Shown: piece by piece, positions 43,907 to 53,040 of the stretch
Position numbering within the stretch: position 1 is the first letter of the stretch
Layout of the letters: every line of letters begins with the position of its first letter
Assembly (NCBI GenBank): GCA_040401595.1
Contig: JBBAOE010000009.1
Coordinates: 1 to 64,000 of the forward strand
Length of the DNA: 64,000 nt
Direction of reading: 5' to 3'
Source of the DNA: RFPW01 sp040401595
GTDB lineage: Bacteria; Pseudomonadota; Gammaproteobacteria; Burkholderiales; Burkholderiaceae_E
Translations under genes and position numbers: made by a program
The notes under the pieces: model-generated
Seen by the model: the letters and a program-made list of their open reading frames with translations, nothing else
Database searches by the model: none
What the model was told of the DNA's origin: nothing

Positions 43907-45160
43907 ATGCGCTTGCCCACGCCCCATTGGGTTGAGCCCTTGCGATCGCGTCTGGTGGCCGGCAATGCCGTGGTGTTGCTGTGCAACGGAGCGGAGTATT
44001 TCCCGGCGCTCGAACGCGCACTCGATGCGGCGCAGCGCACCGTTTTTCTGGAGACCTACCTGTTTGAGGCCGACCCGAGCGGCTGGCGGATCGCCCGGGC
44101 GATGGCTGCGGCCGCGGGGCGTGGCGTTGCCGTGCATCTGATTGTGGATGGGTTCGGTTGCGCGGCGTTCGACCCGACCTTGCGCCAGCATCTGCATGGG
44201 GCGGGTGTCCGGATCGAAATCTTTCGCCCCGAGCGCGGGCGTTTTTCGTTGAGCCGTCAGCGCCTGCGACGTATGCATCGAAAGCTGGCGGTGGTCGATG
44301 GCGAGTTGGCGTTCGTGGGCGGTATCAATCTGATCGATGACCTGGTGGATCCTAACCATGGCCCGCTGGCATCGCCGCGCGCGGACTTTGCCCTGCAATT
44401 GCGGGGCCCGATTGTGGCGAGTGTGCACCTCGCGGCCTGGCGGCTGTGGTGGCAATTGACGCTCGCCAATGTGCCCCACCGATTGCGGCCGTGGCGTGGC
44501 TATGAGCGCAGGCGCTCGGCCTTGTCGCACATGCCGGAACCACCCGGCGCGCCATCCCCGGCAGTCGGGCGATTGCGCGCCATGTTGGTGTTACGGGACA
44601 ACCTGCGGATGCGGCACGCGATTGAGCGTGCCTATCTGCGAGCGATCGGACACGCCCGGCGGGATATCCTGATCGCCTGCGCCTATTTTCTGCCGGGAAT
44701 CCGTTTTCGACGGGCGCTGATGGCCGCTGCAGGTCGCGGGGTTCGCGTGCGCCTGCTCTTGCAAGGCCGCCAGGAGTATCGGTTACCGCATTGGGCACAA
44801 CAAGCGATGTATGAAGAGTTTCTCCGCGCGGGTATCGAGATCATCGAGTATCAGCCCAGTTTTCTGCACGCGAAGGCTGCGGTCGTCGATGACTGGGCAA
44901 CCGTGGGTTCCTCCAACATTGACCCGTTCTCGCTGCTCTTGGCGCGTGAAGCCAATATCGTCGTATTCAATGCGGATTTTGCGCAGCGCCTTCGGGGGGC
45001 CATCGAAGGGCTGATCGAGACTGGGGGGCGCTCTCTTGCGCCCAACCATCATGCACGCCGTGGCCTGATCGCCCGATTGCTGCAAGCGCTGGCATTTGGG
45101 CTGTTGCGGGCGGTGGTGGCGTTCTCGGGTCATGGGTCGGGAAGCCGTGCGAAGTTCTGA
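43907..45160 (+). CDS. clsB: Cardiolipin synthase ClsB-like phospholipase D family protein
   Basis: A 417-residue protein with two HKD motifs, HRKLAVVDGELAFVGGIN and HAKAAVVDDWATVGSSNID, each with the following Gly/Ser-Asn signature. The phospholipase D superfamily members ClsB make cardiolipin from phosphatidylglycerol and phosphatidylethanolamine or glycerol. It begins 27 bp after the nuclease-fold gene, a pairing also seen as ybhP-ybhO (clsB) in E. coli. No N-terminal transmembrane helices, unlike ClsA. Confidence 0.88.
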   Translation: MRLPTPHWVEPLRSRLVAGNAVVLLCNGAEYFPALERALDAAQRTVFLETYLFEADPSGWRIARAMAAAAGRGVAVHLIVDGFGCAAFDPTLRQHLHGAGVRIEIFRPERGRFSLSRQRLRRMHRKLAVVDGELAFVGGINLIDDLVDPNHGPLASPRADFALQLRGPIVASVHLAAWRLWWQLTLANVPHRLRPWRGYERRRSALSHMPEPPGAPSPAVGRLRAMLVLRDNLRMRHAIERAYLRAIGHARRDILIACAYFLPGIRFRRALMAAAGRGVRVRLLLQGRQEYRLPHWAQQAMYEEFLRAGIEIIEYQPSFLHAKAAVVDDWATVGSSNIDPFSLLLAREANIVVFNADFAQRLRGAIEGLIETGGRSLAPNHHARRGLIARLLQALAFGLLRAVVAFSGHGSGSRAKF

Positions 45161-45181
45161 GCGGGTCGCACGGGAGATGCG

Positions 45182-46066
45182 ATGACGTCCTGGACCCTGC
45201 TCGGCGTGGACTTCACCAGTGCGCCCTCGCGGCGCAAACCGATCACGGTCGCCATCGGCGAGGTGGATCCTGGCCAGATCGATCCCGCGCAGATCGTACC
45301 CGGCCAGGTGCAAACGCTCAGACCGCTTCGGGTGCTGGCCCTCGAGCGCTGCCCGGATTGGGCGACGTTTGACCTCCAGCTCAAGCGCCCGGGACCCTGG
45401 GTAGGGGCGTTTGATCTACCGTTCGGATTGCCCCGTGAACTGGTCCAGACCCTCGGCTGGCCCGACGACTGGCGCGCCATGATCGCCACCTACGGCAGCC
45501 TGTCGCGCGATTCGATTCGAGCGTTATTTCGCGCGTTTTGTGCAGCCCGGGCGGTCGGTCAGCGCTTCGCGCACCGGGCAACCGATGGACCCGCCCGCTC
45601 GAGTCCGTCGATGAAATGGGTCAATCCGCCGGTGGCGTTCATGCTGCATGCTGGGGTGCCCAGGCTGCTGGACGCGGGGGTCTCCCTGGCCGGGTTGCAT
45701 GCCGGCGATCCACAGCGCATCGCCCTCGAGGCCTACCCGGCGCTGGTGGCGCGCGCATGCGTTGGCAACCAGTCCTATAAAAGCGATGCGTCGCGCGGTG
45801 CGACCGCACAGCGCCGCGCGGTGCGTGCTGCAATCGTCTGTGCGCTCGAGCACGGCGCCCATGGCTTTGATCATCGCCCGGTCGTGCTGGCACCGAGCCT
45901 GCGCGAGCAACTGATCGAGGAGCCGGGCGCCGATCAGCTCGATGCCGTCCTGGGGCTGGTTCTGGCGGCGTGGGCGTGGACCCGACGGGATCAGCATTGG
46001 GGTCTGCCGGTCGATCTGGACCCACTTGAGGGCTGGATTGTCGGGGCGGGTGCTGCAACGCAATGA
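45182..46066 (+). CDS. DUF429 family protein
   Basis: A 294-residue protein with the DUF429 layout: WTLLGVDFTSAPSRRKPI at the start (an acidic residue in an RNase H-like first strand), WVGAFDLPFGLPRELV, IALEAYPALVARACVG and a late acidic DQLDAVLGLVLAAWAW helix. The fold resembles RNase H-like nucleases, but activity is not established for the family. An in-phase Gln-Ile-x-Pro repeat (GQIDPAQIVPGQV) is inserted around residues 29-43. Confidence 0.8.
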   Translation: MTSWTLLGVDFTSAPSRRKPITVAIGEVDPGQIDPAQIVPGQVQTLRPLRVLALERCPDWATFDLQLKRPGPWVGAFDLPFGLPRELVQTLGWPDDWRAMIATYGSLSRDSIRALFRAFCAARAVGQRFAHRATDGPARSSPSMKWVNPPVAFMLHAGVPRLLDAGVSLAGLHAGDPQRIALEAYPALVARACVGNQSYKSDASRGATAQRRAVRAAIVCALEHGAHGFDHRPVVLAPSLREQLIEEPGADQLDAVLGLVLAAWAWTRRDQHWGLPVDLDPLEGWIVGAGAATQ

Positions 46067-46108
46067 CGTGGGCGATCGGTTCGGGTTCGGTGTCCGCCAA
46101 ATAAAGGC

Positions 46109-46141
46109 ATCTTGGGTCGATCTTGGGTCGATCTTGGGTCG
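46109..46141 (+). repeat. Three 11-bp tandem repeats
   Basis: ATCTTGGGTCG is repeated three times without error at 46109-46141, in the 200-bp non-coding gap between the DUF429 gene and the small secreted protein. No other feature is visible in this gap apart from the ribosome binding site near its end. Confidence 0.9.
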
Positions 46142-46266
46142 AAGGCGCCCTGACAACGGCCAGGCCCTGGGGTGGGTTCATGCCCCGGGCGGGACCCTGG
46201 ATTGCGTGCGACCTCTGGGTTGCGTCGACAACCCCGCCACTGCACCGCACGGTCAGGAGAATTGCC

Positions 46267-46650
46267 ATGAGCCGAAACCTCGTTCGGGTCATCATCAGCG
46301 TTGCCGCGAGCCTCAGTGTTGAGGCGCACTGGCACCTGGCGACGGCCGCCACCACGCCCCCAGAGCAGGAATCACGGGTTTCCGACACGCTGCCGACGCA
46401 GCCGATCGCCCTCGAACCCGATCCAAGACCGGCGCAGGTCAACCCGGAACCGTTCCCTGCGGGCCGCGCGCAGCCACAAGAGCAGGCGACGGCCACGCAA
46501 GATTCATCCGATCACCGGTCCCGCGCAGACGCAGTGACGAGCGCCCAAGCGCCTTCCAGCGTTGCCAGGGGCGACCCTGACCGAAACGCGCAGGCATCCA
46601 AGCGTGAGCGCTGGGAAACGCCCCTTCCTCCCGTCGGGATGATGCCCTGA
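46267..46650 (+). CDS. Small secreted protein of unknown function
   Basis: A 127-residue product; the ATG has an AGGAGA site 6 bp upstream. The first about 28 residues look like a signal peptide (NLVRVIISVAASLSVEAHWH, then LATAA). The mature part is polar and rich in Pro, Gln, Ala, Asp and Arg, ending WETPLPPVGMMP. It looks disordered. No domain recognised. An in-frame longer version from 46123 has no signal peptide at its start. Confidence 0.55.
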   Translation: MSRNLVRVIISVAASLSVEAHWHLATAATTPPEQESRVSDTLPTQPIALEPDPRPAQVNPEPFPAGRAQPQEQATATQDSSDHRSRADAVTSAQAPSSVARGDPDRNAQASKRERWETPLPPVGMMP

Positions 46651-46697
46651 GGTTCCACCGTCTGATGACTTGACATTTCGAGCCGATTCGAAAATAG

Positions 46698-46711
46698 TAC
46701 GATCGTTCGTA
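46698..46711. promoter_or_regulatory. Palindrome upstream of the tetR gene
   Basis: TACGATCGTTCGTA contains inverted arms TACGA and TCGTA around TCGT, and the flanks are A-rich on the left and T-rich on the right, extending the symmetry (AAAATA to the left, TTTTT to the right). It lies 34-47 bp before the TetR gene start in an AT-rich stretch. A probable autoregulatory operator for this regulator; not verified. Confidence 0.5.
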
Positions 46712-46744
46712 TTTTTAATTCCTCCATTCCCCAATCAAAACTCC

Positions 46745-47344
46745 ATGGGCAAAGGCGAGCAAACTCGTGCCGCGATCGTCGATGTAGCCCTCCAGATCGC
46801 CTCGCAACAGGGACTGGAAGGACTCACGATCGGTCAACTGGCCGAACATCGGCAGATGTCCAAAAGCGGGGTGTTTGCCCATTTCGGATCGCGCGAGGAG
46901 TTACAGATCACGGTCCTCGAGGCCCATGAGGCTCGGTTTATTGAGGACGTGTTGCGGCCGGCGCTCGCCCGGCCGCGAGGCCTCGAGCGTTTGCATGCGA
47001 TCTTTGCGGCCTGGGTGTCACGGACCGTCCACACCGCGCCGCAGGGCTGTATTTTCATCTCTGGCGCCGCCGAATACGACGACCGTTCAGGGCCAGTTCG
47101 TGATGTCCTGGTCCGGATGGTTCGGGGCTGGCAGCGCGAATTGGTCCGAGCGGTTTCCCATGCCATTGAGGCCGGTCAACTCGATCCGGCAACCGACCCT
47201 GAACAACTGGTCTTCGAGTTACACGGGATCATTCTGACCTTGCACCACGACGGACGACTGTTGCGCTCGACCGGATCGTCGGAGCGGGCGTATCGAGCGT
47301 TTGACCGATTGATTCGATCGTTTTCTCTCGAGACCGCAGCGTAG
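46745..47344 (+). CDS. TetR/AcrR family transcriptional regulator
   Basis: A 199-residue regulator, start at MGKGEQTRAAIVDVALQIAS; a longer frame upstream crosses the palindrome and is not TetR-like. The N-terminal helix-turn-helix is GLTIGQLAEHRQMSKSGVFA followed by HFGSREEL, the TetR signature. The C-terminal ligand domain includes GCIFISGAAEYDDRSGPVRD. It is directly upstream of acyl-CoA dehydrogenase, hydroxyacyl-CoA dehydrogenase and thiolase genes, so it probably senses acyl-CoA and represses them. Confidence 0.88.
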   Translation: MGKGEQTRAAIVDVALQIASQQGLEGLTIGQLAEHRQMSKSGVFAHFGSREELQITVLEAHEARFIEDVLRPALARPRGLERLHAIFAAWVSRTVHTAPQGCIFISGAAEYDDRSGPVRDVLVRMVRGWQRELVRAVSHAIEAGQLDPATDPEQLVFELHGIILTLHHDGRLLRSTGSSERAYRAFDRLIRSFSLETAA

Positions 47345-47363
47345 CGCGGGGTTGATTTCAATT

Positions 47364-47392
47364 TTGACTTCAATTCTGATTTTTATTTAGAT
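47364..47392 (+). promoter_or_regulatory. Weak promoter candidate for the beta-oxidation operon
   Basis: TTGACT (47364-47369), a 17-bp spacer and TTAGAT (47387-47392) lie in an 85-bp AT-rich gap between the tetR stop and the acyl-CoA dehydrogenase start. The -10 fits poorly. A CGTATATCG element at about 47408-47416 contains the TCGTA half-site seen before tetR. Confidence 0.35.
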
Positions 47393-47429
47393 TTTAATTG
47401 TTTTAATCGTATATCGAGGAGTTCTCGCG

Positions 47430-49238
47430 ATGCCCCAATACCATGCTCCGCTGCGGGATCTGCAATTTGTCCTGCACGAACTGCTTGATGCAGAGGCTCA
47501 CCTGGCCATGTTGCCCGCACATGCCACGACAGACCGGGCCCTGATCGATCAGGTTCTCGAGGAAGGCGGGCGCTTCTGCTCGGAAGTCCTGCAGCCGCTG
47601 AATCACTCGGGCGATGCCATTGGGTGTCGCCATGACCCCGCGACTGGTGCGGTCACAACCCCGCCAGGCTTCAAGGAGGCCTGGGACCAGTTCCAGTCGG
47701 CAGGATGGCCAGCGCTGTCAGCGGACCCGCAGTACGGTGGTCAGGGCTTGCCCGCCATCATGGGCTCGGCCATGAATGAGATGCTCAACTCGGCCAATCA
47801 GGCCTGGGCCATGTATCCCGGTCTGACGATCGGGGCCTACTCGTGCCTGCATGCCCACGGTAGCCCGCAACAACAAGCCACCTATCTGCCCAAGCTCGTT
47901 TCCGGGCAATGGACCGGCACGATGTGTCTGACCGAACCGCATTGCGGCACCGACCTGGGTCTGCTGCGCACGCGTGCCGAACCGTTGGCCGATGGCAGCT
48001 TCAAGATCACCGGGACCAAGATTTTCATTTCTTCCGGCGAGCATGATCTGACCGAGAACATCGTGCACCTCGTCCTGGCGAGACTGCCCGATGCCCCGGC
48101 CGGTACGCGTGGAATCTCGCTCTTTGTTGTGCCGAAATTCTTACCGGTTGGCGAGGGGGAGTCGGCGACCGTGGGCGAGCGCAACGCCGTCAAGGCGGCG
48201 CGTATCGAGGAGAAGATGGGCATTCACGGCAATGCCACCTGCGTCATGGACTTCGATGGGGCAACCGGCTGGATGGTGGGTCAACCCAACCGTGGTCTGC
48301 CCGCGATGTTTGTCATGATGAATGGCGCGCGCCTGGGCGTGGGTATCCAGTCCCTGGGGCTGATGGAAGTGGCCTATCAGAATGCCGTGGTGTATGCCAA
48401 AGACCGGGTCCAAGGGCGCAGCCTGACCGGAATCAAAGCCGCAGACAAACCCGCTGATCCGATCCTGGTGCATGCCGATATCCGGCGCATGTTGCTGACC
48501 ATCCGGGCCTGGACCGAGTCGGGCCGAGCGCTTGCCCTTTGGGGCGCACAGCTGCTCGATACCCTGGTCTCGCATCCCGATGCGCAAGCGCGTCAGGACG
48601 CCGACGATGCGTTGGCGCTGATGACGCCGGTGATCAAAGCGTTCATCACCGACAACGGGTTTGCCTGTACCAACCTGGCGCTACAGGTCTTTGGGGGTCA
48701 TGGCTACATCCGCGAGTGGGGGATGGAGCAGTACGTACGCGATGCCAGAATCAATATGATTTATGAAGGTACCAACAGTATCCAGTCGCTCGATCTTCTC
48801 GGGCGCAAGGTGCTGGGCGATAACGGTGCGAAGCTGAGAAAGCTCGGCAAGCCGATGCGTGAATTCATCGAGGCTCACGGGCATCGCGAGGACATGGCGG
48901 AATTCATCAACCCGCTGGCCGACTTGTCGGAGAAAGTTGAGAAGCTGACGATGGAAATCGCCATGAAAGCGATGGGCAATGCCGACGAAGTCGGTGCGGC
49001 GTCGGTGGATTACCTGCGACTGATCGGTCACCTCACTACGGCGTACCTGTGGGCGCGGATGGCCCTGTTGGCACTGGACAAGTCCGGGGCCACGCCCGAT
49101 GGGGATCCGTTCTACCGGGCCAAGCTCGCGACTGCACGGTTTTACTTTGCGCGACTGTTGCCCGAAACGGCCAGCTTGTTGCGTAGCGCACGCGCTGGGG
49201 CGACCTCGCTGATGACGCTCGAGGCTGATTTGTTCTGA
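47430..49238 (+). CDS. Acyl-CoA dehydrogenase
   Basis: A 602-residue FAD enzyme of fatty-acid beta-oxidation. The long bacterial type is recognised by MPQYHAPLRDLQFVLHELLD at the N-terminus, MCLTEPHCGTDLGLLRTRAE, KITGTKIFISSGEHDLTENI, QVFGGHGYIREWGMEQYVRD and RINMIYEGTNSIQSLDLLGR. It introduces the trans-2 double bond into acyl-CoA. It heads an operon with the fused dehydrogenase/hydratase and thiolase. The start has a GAGGAG ribosome binding site. Confidence 0.95.
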   Translation: MPQYHAPLRDLQFVLHELLDAEAHLAMLPAHATTDRALIDQVLEEGGRFCSEVLQPLNHSGDAIGCRHDPATGAVTTPPGFKEAWDQFQSAGWPALSADPQYGGQGLPAIMGSAMNEMLNSANQAWAMYPGLTIGAYSCLHAHGSPQQQATYLPKLVSGQWTGTMCLTEPHCGTDLGLLRTRAEPLADGSFKITGTKIFISSGEHDLTENIVHLVLARLPDAPAGTRGISLFVVPKFLPVGEGESATVGERNAVKAARIEEKMGIHGNATCVMDFDGATGWMVGQPNRGLPAMFVMMNGARLGVGIQSLGLMEVAYQNAVVYAKDRVQGRSLTGIKAADKPADPILVHADIRRMLLTIRAWTESGRALALWGAQLLDTLVSHPDAQARQDADDALALMTPVIKAFITDNGFACTNLALQVFGGHGYIREWGMEQYVRDARINMIYEGTNSIQSLDLLGRKVLGDNGAKLRKLGKPMREFIEAHGHREDMAEFINPLADLSEKVEKLTMEIAMKAMGNADEVGAASVDYLRLIGHLTTAYLWARMALLALDKSGATPDGDPFYRAKLATARFYFARLLPETASLLRSARAGATSLMTLEADLF

Positions 49239-49325
49239 AATTCAGTCTTATTCGCAGAGTCTTGCAAGCGTAATCGCCTCGCCCCGGCGTCGCTGGGGGT
49301 TGAGGTGTTTCATGGGAATTTTCTG

Positions 49326-51818
49326 ATGAATGCAATCGATCAACGATTTCTGGTGCGCCGAGTCGCGGTGCTGGGCGCGGGCGTGATGGGCGCGCAGATC
49401 GCGGCCCATCTGGTCAATGCCGGCGTCGACCCGGTGCTGTTTGATCTGCCGTCGCCAGGCCCGTCCTCGCGAGCTATCGCGGAACGCGCGATCGCAGGGC
49501 TGCGAAAACTTAGCCCAGCGCCCCTCGGGTTGGCGCAACTCGCCGACGCGATCCAGCCGGCCGACTATGAACATGACCTGGGCCTGCTCGCGCACTGCGA
49601 CCTGATCATCGAGGCGATCGCCGAACGCCTTGACTGGAAGCATGATCTCTATCGGCGCATTGTGCCGATGGTCGGGCCCAATACCATTCTGGCGTCCAAT
49701 ACCTCGGGGCTGTCGATCACCTCGTTGGCCCGGGATCTTCCAGAGGACCTGAAGGCGCGGTTTTGTGGTGTGCATTTCTTTAATCCACCCCGCTACATGC
49801 ATCTGGCAGAACTGATCCCGATCGCACAGACCCGCGCCGATGTGCTCGATCGTCTCGAAGGATTTCTCACCACCACGCTGGGTAAGGGCGTGGTGCGCAC
49901 CAGAGACACGCCGAACTTCATCGCCAACCGAATCGGTGTCTTTGGCATGGTCGCGGTCATGGCGGAAGCCGAGCGCCACGGGCTCAGCATGGATGTCGTC
50001 GATGACCTGACCGGCGCCCGTCTGGGTCGGGCCAAGAGTGGCACTTACCGCACCGCCGATGTGGTCGGGCTCGATACGCTCAGCCATGTGATTCGGACCA
50101 TGGAAGAGCACCTGCCCAATGATCCATTTCATTCGCTCTATGCCCAGCCCAAGCTCTTGAGCGCACTGCTCGCTGCCGGCGCCTTGGGGCAAAAGAGCGA
50201 CGCCGGTTTTTACCGCCGCGAGGGCAAGACCATCCTGCGCATCGACCCCGAGCGGGCGCTCGCGCTGCATGCCAAGGGTGCGGGGGCCGATCGGTCTGAA
50301 TGGGCGGGCGCGTATGTCCCCGCAGGTGCCAAGGCGGACGAAACCGTCGCCCGGATTCTGAAGAAAAAAGATTGGGGTGAGCGCTTACAGTTGCTGCGCG
50401 AATCGACCAATCCGCAGGCGCGTTTTCTGTGGTCGGTGATGCGCGACAGCTTCCAGTACGCAGCGATTCATCTGGCCGAGATCGCGGCGAGTGCGCGCGA
50501 ACTCGATCTCGCCGTGCGTTGGGGCTTCGGCTGGGGCGAGGGACCCTTCGAGCTCTGGCAATTGGCCGGTTGGACCCAAGTGGCCCAATGGATCGCTGAC
50601 GATATCGCCTCGGGGCAGGCCCTGGTGGCGGCCCCCTTGCCGGCTTGGGTCTTCGAGGGGCCGGTCGCGCAGCGGGGCGGCGTCCATCAGGCGGAAGGCT
50701 CCTGGTCGCCCAACGCGGATGGAACCCACGGCAGCCATGGCGCGTTTGTCGCTGCGCCTCGGTTGCCGGTGATGGACCGCCAACTCTTCCCGGCGGTACT
50801 GGTCGGGAGCGGGGCGGCGGATGCGAAACAGGCGGGTCACACCGTGCATGAAGACGAGTCGGTTCGGCTCTGGACGCTGGACCGCGCAGGGCTTGATGAT
50901 GTCCTGATCATTTCATTCAAGACCAAGATGCATCTGATCAATCAGGGCCTTGGCGAGGGTTTGCTGCGCGCGGTCGAAGCGGCCGAGTCGCGCTATCAGG
51001 GCCTGGTGATCTGGTCGCCCGATGAGCCCTTCTCCGCCGGTGCTGATCTGGAGTCTTCCATGCCCGCCTTCAGGAAGGGTGGTCCGAAGGCGGTCGAAGG
51101 CGATATCAAAAATTTGCAAGAGGTGATGTTGCGGATGCGCTATGCGCAGGTGCCGGTGGTGGCTGCGGTGCACGGGCTGGCGCTGGGCGGGGGCTGCGAG
51201 ATTGCATTGCACTGCGCCAAGCGGGTCGTGGCACTTGAGAGTTACATGGGGCTGGTGGAGGTGGGTGTCGGCCTGATTCCGGGCGCGGGTGGTCTAACCT
51301 ACGGCGCGCGCCATGCGGCGCAACTCCAGGCCGAGGCACCGGACTCGGCGCTGTTTCACTTTTTAAGACGGCATTTTCAGGCGGCTGCGATGGCCACGGT
51401 TTCCAAGTCTGCGCTCGAAGCGCGCGACTTGGGCTATTTGCAAGCGACTGACCCGATCATGTTTCATGCCCGGGAGCTGCTGTTCGTGGCGATCCGCCAG
51501 GCGCAGGCGATGGCTGATGCGGGGTATCGGGCGCCGCGCCGGGCCCGGTTCAAGGTCGCTGGGCGTGAGGGTGCAGCGACCTTCAAGGCCAGCATCGTGA
51601 ATTTGCGCGATGGAGGGTTTGCCAGCCCGCATGACGCGCACCTCGCGTTCACGATTGCGGATGTGATCTGTGGGGGGGATGTGGATGCCGGCACCGAGGT
51701 CGATGAGGCCTGGATCATGGCACTCGAGCGTCGTGCCTTCACGGCGCTTCTGGGACACCCGAAAACCCAGGAACGCATCATGGGACTGCTGCAGACCGGC
51801 AAGCCGGTGCGTAATTAA
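49326..51818 (+). CDS. 3-hydroxyacyl-CoA dehydrogenase / enoyl-CoA hydratase fusion
   Basis: An 830-residue bifunctional beta-oxidation enzyme. The N-terminal half is the NAD-dependent dehydrogenase (VRRVAVLGAGVMGAQIAAHL, IIEAIAERLDWKHDLY, HFFNPPRYMHLAEL). The C-terminal half is a crotonase domain (PDEPFSAGADL, HGLALGGGCEIALHC, GLIPGAGGLTYGAR). This order, dehydrogenase first, is the reverse of E. coli FadB and like the FadN type. ATG 49326 is chosen because the Rossmann motif follows at the normal distance. It is followed 10 bp later by thiolase. Confidence 0.95.
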   Translation: MNAIDQRFLVRRVAVLGAGVMGAQIAAHLVNAGVDPVLFDLPSPGPSSRAIAERAIAGLRKLSPAPLGLAQLADAIQPADYEHDLGLLAHCDLIIEAIAERLDWKHDLYRRIVPMVGPNTILASNTSGLSITSLARDLPEDLKARFCGVHFFNPPRYMHLAELIPIAQTRADVLDRLEGFLTTTLGKGVVRTRDTPNFIANRIGVFGMVAVMAEAERHGLSMDVVDDLTGARLGRAKSGTYRTADVVGLDTLSHVIRTMEEHLPNDPFHSLYAQPKLLSALLAAGALGQKSDAGFYRREGKTILRIDPERALALHAKGAGADRSEWAGAYVPAGAKADETVARILKKKDWGERLQLLRESTNPQARFLWSVMRDSFQYAAIHLAEIAASARELDLAVRWGFGWGEGPFELWQLAGWTQVAQWIADDIASGQALVAAPLPAWVFEGPVAQRGGVHQAEGSWSPNADGTHGSHGAFVAAPRLPVMDRQLFPAVLVGSGAADAKQAGHTVHEDESVRLWTLDRAGLDDVLIISFKTKMHLINQGLGEGLLRAVEAAESRYQGLVIWSPDEPFSAGADLESSMPAFRKGGPKAVEGDIKNLQEVMLRMRYAQVPVVAAVHGLALGGGCEIALHCAKRVVALESYMGLVEVGVGLIPGAGGLTYGARHAAQLQAEAPDSALFHFLRRHFQAAAMATVSKSALEARDLGYLQATDPIMFHARELLFVAIRQAQAMADAGYRAPRRARFKVAGREGAATFKASIVNLRDGGFASPHDAHLAFTIADVICGGDVDAGTEVDEAWIMALERRAFTALLGHPKTQERIMGLLQTGKPVRN

Positions 51819-51828
51819 GGAAATCATC

Positions 51829-53025
51829 ATGACCCGACCCCTGCAAGCCGCTTACATCGTTGCGGCGGCCCGCACGCCGATTGGCAAATCCCATCGCGGC
51901 GCATTCCGTGCGACGCGCCCCGACGACCTGCTTGCGCATGCCATCCGTGCAGCCATGGCGCAGGTCCCTGGCCTGGACGCGGCCGCGATCGAGGACGCCA
52001 TTATTGGTTGCGCGATTCCTGAAGCGCAGCAGGGCTTGAACATTGCGAGGATGGCGGTGCTGCGCGCCGGGCTGCCTGATACCGTGGGTGGTGTGACCGT
52101 GAACCGCTTTTGCGCTTCCGGCCTGAGCGCGATTGCCATGGCGGCCGATCGGATCCGGGTCGGCGAAGCCGACGTCATGCTCGCGGGTGGAACCGAATCC
52201 ATGAGCATGGTGCCCATGATGGGCAATGCGCCCTCCTTCAACCCCGCATTCTTTGAGTCTGATGAGCCCATCGGGATCGCCTATGGCATGGGTTTGACGG
52301 CCGAGAAGGTCGCGCAGCGCTGGCAGGTGTCGCGTGAGGATCAGGACGCCTTTGCGCTGCAAAGTCATACCCGCGCGCTGGCTGCGCAGGCGGGCGGTGA
52401 GCCCCTGGGGATTGCACCGATCGAGGTGACCGAGCGTGGCGCCGATCTCGCCTCCGGGGAAGTGCTCACCACGACGCGCACGGTCACGCAGGACGAAGGG
52501 GCGCGGGCGGACACTTCGCTCGCAGCGCTGGCGAAACTGCGTCCGGTGTTTGCGGCTAAAGGATCGGTCACGGCCGGAAACAGTTCGCAGACGTCGGACG
52601 GCGCGGGCGCCTTGCTGGTGGTGTCCGAATCGGCGCTCAAGCGCTTCAACCTGACGCCGCTCGCGCGCTTCGCCGCGTTTGCGGTGCGCGGTGTGCCTCC
52701 CGAGATCATGGGGATCGGCCCCAAGGAAGCGATCCCGATTGCGCTGCGCCAGGCCGGGATTACGCAGGATCAACTCGAGCGGATCGAATTGAACGAGGCC
52801 TTTGCAGCGCAGGCGCTGGCCGTGATTCGAGAGCTCGGCCTCGACCCCCAGCGGGTCAATCCCGTGGGTGGGGCGATCGCGCTCGGTCATCCCCTGGGTG
52901 CGACCGGCGCGATTCGCGCGGCCCAACTGATCCATGGCATGCGCCATCATCAGGAGCGTTGGGGCATGGTCACCATGTGTGTGGGTTCAGGCATGGGGGC
53001 CGCTGGGGTGTTTGAGCGCTGTTGA
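51829..53025 (+). CDS. Acetyl-CoA C-acyltransferase (3-ketoacyl-CoA thiolase)
   Basis: A 398-residue thiolase. Catalytic residues are visible: nucleophilic Cys in VNRFCASGLSAI, His in IALGHPLGATGA and the second Cys in MCVGSGMGAAG. It cleaves 3-ketoacyl-CoA to acetyl-CoA in the last step of beta-oxidation. ATG 51829 follows a TAAGGA site; a longer frame from 51670 overlaps the preceding gene and is not thiolase-like. It completes the operon with the acyl-CoA dehydrogenase and the fusion enzyme. Confidence 0.96.
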   Translation: MTRPLQAAYIVAAARTPIGKSHRGAFRATRPDDLLAHAIRAAMAQVPGLDAAAIEDAIIGCAIPEAQQGLNIARMAVLRAGLPDTVGGVTVNRFCASGLSAIAMAADRIRVGEADVMLAGGTESMSMVPMMGNAPSFNPAFFESDEPIGIAYGMGLTAEKVAQRWQVSREDQDAFALQSHTRALAAQAGGEPLGIAPIEVTERGADLASGEVLTTTRTVTQDEGARADTSLAALAKLRPVFAAKGSVTAGNSSQTSDGAGALLVVSESALKRFNLTPLARFAAFAVRGVPPEIMGIGPKEAIPIALRQAGITQDQLERIELNEAFAAQALAVIRELGLDPQRVNPVGGAIALGHPLGATGAIRAAQLIHGMRHHQERWGMVTMCVGSGMGAAGVFERC

Positions 53026-53040
53026 TGGGGGGCTTTGATC

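Noticed and set aside
46109..46141. Possible CRISPR-like array
   Set aside because: The 11-bp units are directly adjacent with no spacers and no cas genes are near; the same holds for the 14-bp array at 53041.
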